Source: Cylindrospermum stagnale PCC 7417 (lineage in GTDB: Bacteria > Cyanobacteriota > Cyanobacteriia > Cyanobacteriales > Nostocaceae). From it: a stretch of 64,000 nt of DNA. Every line of letters starts with the position of its first letter. The stretch's first letter is position 1. A program made the translations under genes and the position numbers. The stretch covers positions 1,215,001 through 1,279,000 of the forward strand of contig NC_019757.1 in NCBI RefSeq assembly GCF_000317535.1, read 5' to 3'. Below the pieces are notes generated by a model. That model saw only the letters and a program-made list of their open reading frames with translations, did not search any database and was not told the DNA's origin. Below are positions 56,113 to 64,000 of the stretch, piece after piece.

Positions 56113-57174
56113 ATGACTGATATTGCGGTAATTGGTGCTGGTATGGCGGGTTTAGTCTGCGCCCAGCAGTTAAGTCAAGCTGGATATTCGGTGGTGGTTA
56201 TAGAAAAGTCTCGTGGTGTGGGCGGAAGAGTCGCCACACGCCGCTTAGAGGGAACTGTAGCCGATCATGGGACTTGTTATTTGAAGCCGAAGGGTGAATT
56301 TTTGGGACAGTTTGTCGAGTTGTTGCGCGATCGCCATATTCTCGAAATTTGGACAGACACAGTTGAAAAATTTAACTCTGACTCAAAACTCAGAACGCAG
56401 AACGCCGCACTCTGTTATGTTGCACCTGAGGGCATGAGTGCGATCGCTAAATTTCTCGCCCATGGTTTAGACATTTTACTCAATCAGCGTGCGATCGCCA
56501 TTCACCCCACCCCTGAAAATACTTGGCGTCTCACCCTCGAATCTAGCAACGCAGAAATCACCGCTAAAGCCGTAGTCGTCGCCATACCCGCACCCCAAGC
56601 ATGGGATCTGTTAGCGCCCATGGGCAAAACTATATTAGATGCAGAGTTTCTCGATAACTTGCGTTCTGTAGAATTTTTCCCATCTATCAGCGTCATGGCT
56701 GGATATCCTCAACATCTATCCCTCCCCAATTGGAAAGCGCTGACTTTTGTCGATGATACCGACCTAGCATGGATTGGTTTAGATAGCAGCAAACGTCCTC
56801 ACCCCCAACAACCGCATTTTGTTCTGCAAAGTAGCGCCAATTTTGCCCAACAGCACCTAGAAACCCAAGATTTACAACCAGTCGGCAAATATATGTTGCA
56901 AAAAGCAGCCCAGACACTAGCCCTTCCTTCGCTACTAAATCCCCAATGGCTACAAGTGCATCGCTGGCGTTACGCCTTTCCTAGCCATCCGTGGAACGCA
57001 GCATTTTTATCTGCCAACAATCACTTACCTTTAGTTTGCTGTGGCGATTGGTGTGGGGGGAATCTCGTAGAAGGCGCAATGCTTTCTGGATTAGCTACTG
57101 CTAGTGAAATTAACAATCAGTTGCAGCATTTACCCCTAGATAATGTGAATTTTTTTGAACTTCTCACCTCATAA
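56113..57174 (+). CDS. Renalase-like FAD-dependent oxidoreductase
   Basis: A 353-residue flavoprotein of the NAD(P)-binding/amine-oxidase type. The dinucleotide motif is VIGAGMAGLVCAQQL, followed by the GG-R block RGVGGRVATRRL, and the C-terminal FAD contact CCGDWCGGNLVEGAMLSG. The layout matches renalase-type enzymes that oxidise dihydronicotinamide isomers; small cyanobacterial homologues have no proven substrate. Monocistronic. Confidence 0.85.
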   Translation: MTDIAVIGAGMAGLVCAQQLSQAGYSVVVIEKSRGVGGRVATRRLEGTVADHGTCYLKPKGEFLGQFVELLRDRHILEIWTDTVEKFNSDSKLRTQNAALCYVAPEGMSAIAKFLAHGLDILLNQRAIAIHPTPENTWRLTLESSNAEITAKAVVVAIPAPQAWDLLAPMGKTILDAEFLDNLRSVEFFPSISVMAGYPQHLSLPNWKALTFVDDTDLAWIGLDSSKRPHPQQPHFVLQSSANFAQQHLETQDLQPVGKYMLQKAAQTLALPSLLNPQWLQVHRWRYAFPSHPWNAAFLSANNHLPLVCCGDWCGGNLVEGAMLSGLATASEINNQLQHLPLDNVNFFELLTS

Positions 57175-57687
57175 TTGTATCTTTCCCTAGGCTGATTTGT
57201 CTGAATGGTAAGTCGCTGTCTTTGTGCCTTACCAAACCAACATAGGAAAATTTAGTTTTATAAACTACAAAAAATAAAAAGTAGCAAAAATTTTATAAGT
57301 AATGTAAATCACAAAGTTAAGTTGCACTTTCCTGAATATTTTACACTGGTTAACATTGCTTTGTTGCACCTAAAATTGATCCCTAATAGCTTATGCTGCG
57401 TTTTGTGTAGTTTTTAGCCAAAATATCGAAAATTTGAAATAATTGTGACTGTAGATATAAAATAGCGCCGTTTTGCCAGTCTACCATTGGCTATTTTGGT
57501 TTTGCTGTAAAAATCACTAAAAATCATCAGGGTCAAATGTCTGGTATAGAACCGGGATAAAACTTGGAGTTAGAGGTTATAAATCTATTACTGAAATTTC
57601 CTCTAACTGATTTCTATGACAGTTAGCATTTAGATAATTTGTTTGTCGCACAACTCAATGACTCAATTAAAAAGGAAATAAGGAATC
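57175..57687. other. AT-rich spacer with a leader hairpin
   Basis: AGTTAGAGG (57568-57576) pairs with CCTCTAACT (57600-57608) about 80 bp before the next start codon, possibly a 5' UTR stem. No ORF or recognised motif elsewhere. Confidence 0.4.
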
Positions 57688-58041
57688 ATGAAAACATTAG
57701 TCAATGTACCACACCAATCAGTTATCGGCGAAATTGAAACTGTTTTGGATACATATCCATATCACCCTTATCAACAAGCTTTTGCAAATCCTGACTTACG
57801 CCAAGAGCTAATTACCTTCGTTCTCAATCGCCTTCCTAGCTTCTACAGCAGCATTTCTGAAGAGCAAATCCCGCTTTTAAACTATAAGTTACCTCGCAAT
57901 TCCTTTGAGCAGGAACTACACCTACAAAGTTTAATTCACCAAGGCATTTGCTCAATAATTCAAGAAAAAACCGACTCGATGAACAATCAGCCACAGGAAT
58001 TAGTTCAACCAGTTTGTGAACCTGCTAACTGGTTTGGTTAA
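57688..58041 (+). CDS. Conserved hypothetical protein with a ComFB-like motif
   Basis: A 117-residue protein. The segment LRQELITFVLNRLPSFYSS resembles the AYALNRLPPLY block of ComFB proteins, but the upstream VPRKQF block is absent. The rest is unrecognised. No signal peptide. A good terminator follows, so it is probably an independent unit. Regulated expression is suggested by the long leader, nothing more. Confidence 0.65.
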   Translation: MKTLVNVPHQSVIGEIETVLDTYPYHPYQQAFANPDLRQELITFVLNRLPSFYSSISEEQIPLLNYKLPRNSFEQELHLQSLIHQGICSIIQEKTDSMNNQPQELVQPVCEPANWFG

Positions 58042-58074
58042 TATTTAGATTTCTCAGAAGTTCTTTGATATTTA

Positions 58075-58118
58075 AGCTCTGTCCACAACTAAACTTTGTG
58101 GTAAGGGCTTTTTTTTTG
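58075..58118 (+). terminator. Rho-independent terminator
   Basis: An AGCTCT/AGGGCT outer stem and a CCACAA/TTGTGG inner stem with loop CTAAACT, followed by a run of nine or more T. A textbook terminator 34 bp after the stop. The next 300 bp hold an ACAGATAAA/TTTATCTGT inverted repeat near 58291-58330. Confidence 0.85.
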
Positions 58119-58419
58119 CTAGGCTTTTGCGATGCATCTCTTTACGCATCCTACACGTAGTGTGCTGCCCAGCACAATTTATACGACTTTCAATGAATAA
58201 AACCAATGAACCTATTTACCATTTTTTGACAATGCATAAGTCCTATAAGAATAGACATTTTGCCAAAAATCTAATTTATTATTTGTAACTACAGATAAAT
58301 ACCAATAAATTATCTGCGTTTATCTGTGGTTTGATTTTCCTAAAATAAACTTTTGCCAGAGGTCTAATAATTTAGGGCTGGTATAGAATATTAATAGATG
58401 ATCTGGTGAAATATAAAAA

Positions 58420-58821
58420 ATGTCAACAGTCAAAGTTGAAGTCCAACTATCTTCTGAAGAATTGCTTAAGGCGGTTGAACAGTTAAGCCATGCAGATTTA
58501 GAGAAATTTGTATCTCAAGTCATATCCCTGCAAGCACAACGTAAAGCTTCTAGGTTACCAGCAGATGAGGCGGAATTATTAATTAAAATCAATCAAGGTA
58601 TTCCTTCTGATATTCAAACAATTTATGATAAATTGATTACTAAAAGACAAGCAGAAACTCTCACAACTGAGGAGCATAGGGAGTTATTAGGCTTAACTGA
58701 ACAGATGGAAAAATTGCAAGCACAACGAATTGAATATTTAGCAGAGTTGGCGCGTTTACGTGGTATTTCGCTAACTGTGTTGATGGAAAACTTAGGAATT
58801 CAGACACAGATTTATGTCTGA
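58420..58821 (+). CDS. Hypothetical protein upstream of an HNH gene
   Basis: A 133-residue soluble, largely helical protein (EVQLSSEELLKAVEQLSHADLEKFVSQV...). It has long amphipathic helices and no catalytic motif I recognise. Its stop overlaps the start of the HNH endonuclease gene by 8 bp, an arrangement seen repeatedly in cyanobacteria. It may be a partner or cognate inhibitor of the nuclease; this is inferred from overlap only. Confidence 0.7.
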   Translation: MSTVKVEVQLSSEELLKAVEQLSHADLEKFVSQVISLQAQRKASRLPADEAELLIKINQGIPSDIQTIYDKLITKRQAETLTTEEHRELLGLTEQMEKLQAQRIEYLAELARLRGISLTVLMENLGIQTQIYV

Positions 58822-59251
58822 TAACAGAGTTACAGTGCAACAAAAAAAGGCTGTTTTTGAACGTGCTAAGGGATGTTGTGAGTATTGTCGAAGTCAAGCA
58901 CGTTTTGCTATTCAACCATTTTCAATCGAGCATATCATACCCAGAAGTCAAGGCGGAAAGACTTCACTGGATAACTTGGCTTTGTCTTGTCAGGGTTGCA
59001 ACAATCATAAGTATAACAAAACTGAAGGTAGGGATATTTTAAGTGAAAATTTTGTGTCGCTATATCATCCACGTCAACAGCGATGGAGTGAGCATTTTGC
59101 TTGGAATGATTATTTTACAGTAGTTATTGGGTTGACTCCCACAGGACGCGCTACAGTAGAAACACTACAATTAAATCGAGAAGGTGTAGTTAATTTACGG
59201 CGGGTATTATATGATATTGGGGAACATCCCCCGGCTGAGTCGGATAATTAA
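58814..59251 (+). CDS. HNH endonuclease family protein
   Basis: A 145-residue HNH nuclease-fold protein. A zinc ribbon CCEYC and later CQGCNNHKYNK flank the catalytic core IEHIIPRSQGGKTSLDNLAL (H-H then N). All core residues are present. Its start overlaps the preceding gene. Target DNA is unknown; such small HNH proteins occur in restriction-like, homing and toxin roles. Confidence 0.85.
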   Translation: MSDNRVTVQQKKAVFERAKGCCEYCRSQARFAIQPFSIEHIIPRSQGGKTSLDNLALSCQGCNNHKYNKTEGRDILSENFVSLYHPRQQRWSEHFAWNDYFTVVIGLTPTGRATVETLQLNREGVVNLRRVLYDIGEHPPAESDN

Positions 59252-59457
59252 TACAGCAAATTGCAGGTAAATGAGGCGAGTACGTCCTGAATATGTGTAA
59301 TCCAGAAATTGGTGGTTACATTAATTGGCTACATAAAAATGAAAATAAAAGTCCTCTCTACATAACTTAATAAACTAAATTGCCATCAATTTCAAATAAT
59401 AACTCACCAAACTCACGTACAATCATATCCTTCCACAAGTACCTGTCTCATTAAGAA

Positions 59458-60075
59458 ATGAACACAATAGCAAACTATTCACCATCAAAACTAAACTATT
59501 ACCTGATATTTACCGCTCTAGCGATGTTTCTCATGTTCCCCGCAAAAGTAAATGCCTGTGCGTGTTGTGCAAATGCAGGTACATGGTCAGAAAGTTCCCA
59601 AAAAATTAGTGATTATGAATTTAACGAAATCAATCGTTTGCAGTTTTCCCCAACCGCCAAAGTTAACCAAACTCAAAGGGGTGAGAATGTCGGGATATCT
59701 TCAAACTCAACCAATTACACTTTTTCAGTAGTCAAAAATCAACGCCGCTGGAATTTACAGTTTAAAGACGAACAAGGAAAAACCGGAATCTTAACTTTAA
59801 CTATTCCCAGCAACGCAGTTTCTTTCGAAACAGATTTGTACGATAATAGTCAAGGTGGAGGCGGTGGCCCATTACTCTATAAAGAATTGCGTTTAGAAGG
59901 TAAAGTTTCAGGAAATGGTATCTTCACTAAAGGGATAACCCCTGATACAAAATTTCGGTTGGTATTACAAGGCAGAGGAAATAATTGCACTTCCGCCGAA
60001 AACTTTAAAACGTGGAATTTACAGGTTTTTGGTTCCCGTGCTGATTACTCATTTCGTGGTTCATTTAAACCGTAA
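59458..60075 (+). CDS. Secreted protein with a Cys-rich mature N-terminus
   Basis: A 205-residue protein. A signal peptide ends in AKVNA, and the predicted mature chain begins CACCANAGTWSE, three Cys in four residues. The rest is polar and beta-rich, with a GGGGG-type loop and a late GRGNNCTSAENFKTW. The family is not recognised. The terminal Cys cluster could bind a metal or be lipidated (VNAC resembles a lipobox). Confidence 0.7.
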   Translation: MNTIANYSPSKLNYYLIFTALAMFLMFPAKVNACACCANAGTWSESSQKISDYEFNEINRLQFSPTAKVNQTQRGENVGISSNSTNYTFSVVKNQRRWNLQFKDEQGKTGILTLTIPSNAVSFETDLYDNSQGGGGGPLLYKELRLEGKVSGNGIFTKGITPDTKFRLVLQGRGNNCTSAENFKTWNLQVFGSRADYSFRGSFKP

Positions 60076-60175
60076 ATTTTTATTCTTTCATTTGACAAAA
60101 AAAGCAAATTTATTTTAAAAAATGCTTGGGAAATCTTAAAATTGAAAGAGAAAACATCTTTCCTCTCCTACAAAT

Positions 60176-60203
60176 GTAGAGACGTTGCATGCAACGTCTC
60201 TAC
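60176..60203. repeat. 28-bp perfect palindrome, plus tandem TTTATCTGCG
   Basis: GTAGAGACGTTGCA and its exact complement meet without a loop. Imperfect copies elsewhere (31243-31270) show it is a dispersed repeat. Nearby at 60273-60303 are three tandem TTTATCTGCG/TTTGTCTGCG units, also seen near 58313. Confidence 0.8.
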
Positions 60204-60367
60204 TCCTCATTACAGTAATACCAATTTTATGTGAGGCTGCACAGAATGATAAAATCAATTTAATTATCCATCTTTATCTGCGTTTATCTGCGTTTGTCTG
60301 CGGTTAATTCTTTTTCATATCTTATTCTATGCAACTTCATATCAATTTGGTATAACACTCATTTAGG

Positions 60368-61846
60368 CTATAATTTATCTATCTCTCCATAACCCCCACC
60401 ACCGGGAGTTTCAATTACAAACATATCTCCCGCGTTCATTTCTACTATTGCTTTACTTCCTAATTCCTCCACAGTTTTATCACTCTTCTCAACATAATTT
60501 TTACCAACTTTACCTGCATCGCCACCAACCAAACCAAAAGGTGCAACCACGCGATGATTTGACAAAATACCCGCTGTCATTTTCTCTAGAAAACGTAAGC
60601 GACGAATTACACCATTTCCCCCATGATGTTTTCCTTCACCACCACTATTGGCACGAATTGCAAAATTTTCTAAAATTACAGGAAAACGCCATTCTAAAAC
60701 TTCGGGATCTGTTAATCGAGAATTTATCATGTGTGTCTGAACGGCATCTGTACCATCAAAATCTGCACCTGCACCAGAACCACCGCGGATGGTTTCATAA
60801 TATTGATAGCGTTCATTCCCAAATGTAAAATTATTCATTGTTCCTTGGGAAGCTGCTAATACACCCAATGCACCATATAAAGTATCGGTAATGGCTTGGG
60901 AAGTTTCCACATTTCCCGCCACCACAGCAGCAGGATAACGGGGATTTAACATACAACCAACTGGATTGATGATTTCTAAAGGTTTCATACACCCAGCATT
61001 GTGTCGCCATAAGTTGCAATCAACGCTTGCACACTTTCACTCATGGAACCGAGATGGACGGGAATATGGGGCGCATTTGCGACTAATTGCCCATAACCAT
61101 CAAAAATTGCACAGGAAAAATCTAGCCTTTCTTTGATATTGACTGAAGAACTGGTATTTTGTAATGTGATGCCCATTTGTTCAGCGATCGCACGAAACAA
61201 ATTATTGAAAATCTCCAACATCACCGGATCAGGGCGATTTTGGCTGTTAAATGCGAGATTTTGGCTTTTGCTCTGTACAACCGCAACACGTTTTAAAATG
61301 AGATGGTTGCGTGCAGTTAACTCCACCTGCCAATGGGGTTCAATCACGTTCGTACCAGTCGCTTCCACAATAATTGCTGGGCCAGAAACAGAATCGCCTG
61401 GTTGCAAATCTTCCCGCTGATAAACTGGCGTATTCCACCATTCTCCAGCCGTATACATCTGCACCGTAGCAATCGCCACAGGCCCAGCATAAGGATGGAT
61501 AAACACCTGCTTCATTCCCAAAGCATCAGCAATTAAACAAGCGTGTTGCCCGCCCGCGCCGCCAAAACAACACAAAGTATATTCAGACACATCATAACCG
61601 CGCTGGAGAGAGATTTTTTTAATCGCATTGGCCATCTTATCAACTGTGATCGCCGGGAATCGGCGCATTATTCCCAGAAATGCCCAAAATCTCCCGAATT
61701 CCCTGAACTGCTGCATCAGAATAGCGATCGGGATTTTCAGACAACAGCTTATGAATCACCAACTCCCCATCCGGGCGTCGCGCCACAATATCAGTGAATG
61801 TCCCCCCGCGATCAATCCAAAATTCCCAATTCATTGTCGATTCCAC
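60368..61846 (-). pseudogene. 5-oxoprolinase (hydantoinase A/B) with three internal deletions
   Basis: The minus strand keeps blocks of a normally ~1200-residue ATP-dependent 5-oxoprolinase in correct order: the HyuA N-terminus ([21 protein letters not shown]), then [21 protein letters not shown]...CCFGGAGGQHAC, then EDLQPGDSVSGPAIIVEATG, then the HyuB start (DPVMLEIFNNLFRAIAEQMG), then the HyuB end (GAGADFDGTDAVQTHMINSR...IETPGGGGYG). Sections between are absent, and two junctions change frame (near 61690 and 60987). About 60 percent of the gene is gone. Certainly inactive. Confidence 0.9.
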
Positions 61847-61913
61847 CCTCTCAAGAAATTTCTGGCATAGATATATAGCAATCTTATTTGATTTGCTTTC
61901 TACTGAGAGACTT

Positions 61914-61946
61914 AGATCCCCGACTTCTTCAAGAAGTCGGGGATCT
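61914..61946. repeat. 33-bp inverted repeat, terminator-like
   Basis: AGATCCCCGACTTCTT and its complement surround a single C, followed on the plus strand by TTTTTATTC. It is a repeat frequent in cyanobacterial genomes. Here it lies between two dead genes and may terminate plus-strand transcripts. Confidence 0.7.
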
Positions 61947-61949
61947 TTT

Positions 61950-62199
61950 TATTCATATTGGTTCTGAATTCAATTACCTCCACAATCCCCACCACAACCA
62001 TATCTTCTCTTGTTCCAGCTTCGATATAGTCACCCAACAAATAATAGTTTTCAAACAAAATAAAAAATCCACAAATCACAGCATTAATCAGTGTTTCTGC
62101 CCCAAAACAATCCCTGTACTCACAATACCTGCTCCTGCTAAAATTGGCGTGGTATCAATGTCAATTACCTTGAAAATACTCCTTACAGCACTAAAGTAA
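61950..62199 (-). pseudogene. MscS-type mechanosensitive channel relic
   Basis: On the minus strand, VIDIDTTPILAGAGIVSTGIV is followed, after a frame change near 62100, by LINAVICGFFILFENYYLLGDYIEAG and VVVGIVEVIEFRTNM. These are the pore-lining and beta-domain segments of the MscS family. Both ends of the gene are missing and a stop (TGA) lies at the frame change. Dead gene. Confidence 0.7.
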
Positions 62200-62475
62200 A
62201 TTAGGGATTTAAAAAAAAACGAAATCCAGGTATAATTGTCTCTCGTCTCTGTTTTTGCAAATCAGTTAAACTTACATTTTTCACGAGCAATACTATTGAG
62301 GAATGTAGAACCTTTGCAGACTCAGACTATGAGCCTAACAATCAGCGAATGTCCGAATAGTAGAATGTATGGTGCATAATCCTAGTTGGCATTTGTGCTA
62401 CCACTAGAGTTATTATTTTAAAATAATCAGGTGTACACCATATCGACTAACCAAATATTCCTTTGGCAAAACAGC

Positions 62476-63384
62476 ATGACAAACATAAAATTACAATGGT
62501 TTAAACAAGCTTTTCAAATTAGAGGCTCAGTCCTTTCAGCAATTTATAGACGAGTTTTATGGGGTGGTGCTTTTGGTTTCTTCGTTTCAATACTTTACCA
62601 TTTTAAATTGCCAGTATCTCAACCTATTTTAGGCAGCGTTATCCCCAGTATTGTTTTAGGTTTATTACTGGTTTTTCGCACGAATACAGCTTATGAACGC
62701 TTTTGGGAAGGTCGAAAATCCTGGGGTTCTATAGTAAATAATATTCGCAATCTGGCGCGGCAAATTTGGGTATCTGTTGAGGAAGTTTCTCCTGAAGATA
62801 GATACAACAAAATTGCTGCATTAAACTTATTAGTAGCTTTTGCTGTAGCCACTAAATTACATTTACGGGGAGAACCTGTAGATAGTGAGATAGAAGAATT
62901 AATGTCACCCTCTAAGTATATCAAGCTGAAATTGATGAATAATCCTCCTCTAGAAGTTGCTTTCTGGATTGGAGATTATTTACAGCAACAGTATAACCGT
63001 AATTGCCTAAATAGCTACCAGTTAGCATCCATGCAAGAATTATTGAATAATCTGGTGGATAATTTAGGATCTTGCGAGCGGATTTTAAAAACACCCATAC
63101 CCCTAGCCTATGCTATTCATCTTAAGCAATTGTTATTACTTTATTGTCTCCTGCTACCTTTTCAAATGGTGGAGAGTCTCGGTTGGTGGACAGGTTTAAT
63201 TGTTGCTTTAGTTAGTTTTACTTTATTTGGTATTGAAGCCATCGGTTTAGAAATAGAAAACCCCTTTGGTTACGACGTCAACGATTTACCCCTAGATACA
63301 ATTTGCAATACTGCCAAGCGCAATCTCAACGATTTAATCAGCCTTACTCCCAGCACGCAAAAATCTGTGAATTATGAATTATGA
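62476..63384 (+). CDS. Bestrophin-family (UPF0187) membrane protein
   Basis: A protein of about 302 residues with four main hydrophobic stretches. The family signatures are RTNTAYERFWEGRKSWGSIVNN and the C-terminal IENPFGYDVNDLPLD. Bestrophin homologues form pentameric anion or cation channels; the ion here is unknown, though bestrophin-like proteins in algae help bicarbonate flow. ATG 62476 precedes the conserved LQWFKQAF; the in-frame GTG 62431 lies upstream. A second copy follows. Confidence 0.88.
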   Translation: MTNIKLQWFKQAFQIRGSVLSAIYRRVLWGGAFGFFVSILYHFKLPVSQPILGSVIPSIVLGLLLVFRTNTAYERFWEGRKSWGSIVNNIRNLARQIWVSVEEVSPEDRYNKIAALNLLVAFAVATKLHLRGEPVDSEIEELMSPSKYIKLKLMNNPPLEVAFWIGDYLQQQYNRNCLNSYQLASMQELLNNLVDNLGSCERILKTPIPLAYAIHLKQLLLLYCLLLPFQMVESLGWWTGLIVALVSFTLFGIEAIGLEIENPFGYDVNDLPLDTICNTAKRNLNDLISLTPSTQKSVNYEL

Positions 63385-63626
63385 ATTATCAAACACCAGG
63401 ATAATTCTCATTCATAATTAGTCTAATCCTAATTTACCACCCCTAAACAAATATCTGTAAGCAAATATCAGCCCTGGAGAGGACGCCAACAGACAGGAAT
63501 TACATGAATGCAACTGCTGAGTGGATCTATGGTTGGCACTTGTGCTAATTATAGAGTTAATATTTGTACATAATCAGGTGTTCACTCTGTCGGTTCACTA
63601 CAGATTCCGTTTAGGGTAACTGCAAC

Positions 63627-64000
63627 ATGTCTGAAAAATTACAATGGTTTCAAGTAGCTTTGCAACTTAGAGGCCCGGTATTGACAGCTATTTCTCTCCG
63701 AGTTTTACTGTGTGGAAAATTTGGTGGTATTGTTTCTATACTCTACTATTTTGAGCTACCTGTATCCCAACCGATTTTAGGAAGCGTTATTCCCAGTATT
63801 GTTTTAGGTTTATTACTGGTATTACGCACAAATACGGCTTATGAACGCTTTTGGGAGGGCAGAAAATGCTGGGGTTCTATAGTAAATAATGTCCGAAATC
63901 TAGCGCGGCAAATTTGGATATCCATTGATGAAATCACCCCAGAAGATAGAGAGCAGAAAATTTTAGCCTTGCGGTTATTGGTAGCTTTTGCAGTGACAAC
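63627..64000 (+). CDS. Second bestrophin-family protein, cut by the window end
   Basis: An open frame from ATG 63627 to the window edge, MSEKLQWFQVALQLRGPVL and RTNTAYERFWEGRKCWGSIVNN, clearly paralogous to the preceding gene. The upstream 60 bp also match that gene's upstream region (TTGGCA-TTGTGCTA...AATCAGGTGT), so the copy arose by tandem duplication with a period of about 1151 bp. At least 124 residues are visible. Confidence 0.9.
   Translation, partial: MSEKLQWFQVALQLRGPVLTAISLRVLLCGKFGGIVSILYYFELPVSQPILGSVIPSIVLGLLLVLRTNTAYERFWEGRKCWGSIVNNVRNLARQIWISIDEITPEDREQKILALRLLVAFAVT

Noticed and set aside
1-64000. CRISPR arrays, tRNA and rRNA genes
   Set aside because: No regularly spaced repeats of suitable length and no T-loop/acceptor-stem pattern were found by eye; a tRNA-finding program could still reveal one.

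Overview
The window looks like chromosome of a filamentous, heterocyst-forming cyanobacterium (Nostocales, Nostoc/Anabaena type). The evidence is the very frequent GCGATCGC octamer, small dispersed repeats and heptanucleotide repeats between genes, a devBCA heterocyst-envelope exporter operon, ComFB and SLH-porin proteins, a Ser/Thr kinase fused to pentapeptide repeats, and hemL/hisIE housekeeping genes. No rRNA, tRNA or CRISPR array was found.

Layout. 0.2-2.2 kb: OmpR-type response regulator and a 2-hydroxyacid dehydrogenase. 2.3-8.7 kb: a sulfonate-sulfur locus (ssuB, ssuC, ssuD and a nitroreductase on the minus strand, then a divergent FAD oxidoreductase/double [4Fe-4S] ferredoxin pair). 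9.5-16.3 kb: devB-devC-devA followed by an AEC transporter, an M23 peptidase, ComFB and an L,D-transpeptidase. 17.4-22 kb: ECF sigma factor with its anti-sigma partner, a gamma-glutamylcyclotransferase-like protein and leuS. 22.9-31 kb: GH18 chitinase, a decayed gene, a histidine kinase, a Ser/Thr kinase, hemL, a frameshifted chaB-like gene and hisIE. 31.8-36 kb: DUF2811, an orphan EF-Tu domain-III-like protein, and an ABC exporter-MarR-MFS efflux group. 36.5-39.6 kb: an unknown gene, a truncated aldo/keto reductase abutting a broken IS605-type tnpB, and a TTC38-like TPR protein. 39.8-46.1 kb: a second sulfonate locus on the minus strand (methyltransferase, two SsuA-like lipoproteins, a TauD dioxygenase and a Tat-exported vanadium-haloperoxidase homologue). 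47-64 kb: SLH porin, quinone-oxidoreductase-like protein, AAA protein, pentapeptide protein, an interrupted gene beside DUF488, O-antigen ligase-like protein, YaaW-like protein, renalase-like flavoprotein, an HNH pair, a secreted Cys-rich protein, the remains of 5-oxoprolinase and MscS genes, and tandem bestrophins, the second cut by the window end.

How the parts fit. The two sulfur loci complement each other. The left one has the permease, ATPase and FMNH2-dependent monooxygenase but no binding protein; the right one has two binding proteins and a TauD-type dioxygenase but no permease or ATPase. They also share a homologous regulatory region of about 210 bp (6395-6600 on plus, 46325-46540 on minus). 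It carries an inverted repeat whose two arms have changed together between copies (CGGCAA/TTGCCG against CGGTAA/TTACCG). This suggests one dispersed regulon for scavenging organosulfur, in which the AprAB-like flavoprotein/ferredoxin pair and the haloperoxidase homologue are the least explained parts.

Gene decay is prominent: 5-oxoprolinase with three internal deletions, a frameshifted MscS relic, an aldo/keto reductase fragment, a tnpB interrupted by a small dispersed repeat, a nonsense-interrupted gene beside DUF488, a P-type-ATPase-like tail and a frameshifted chaB-like gene.
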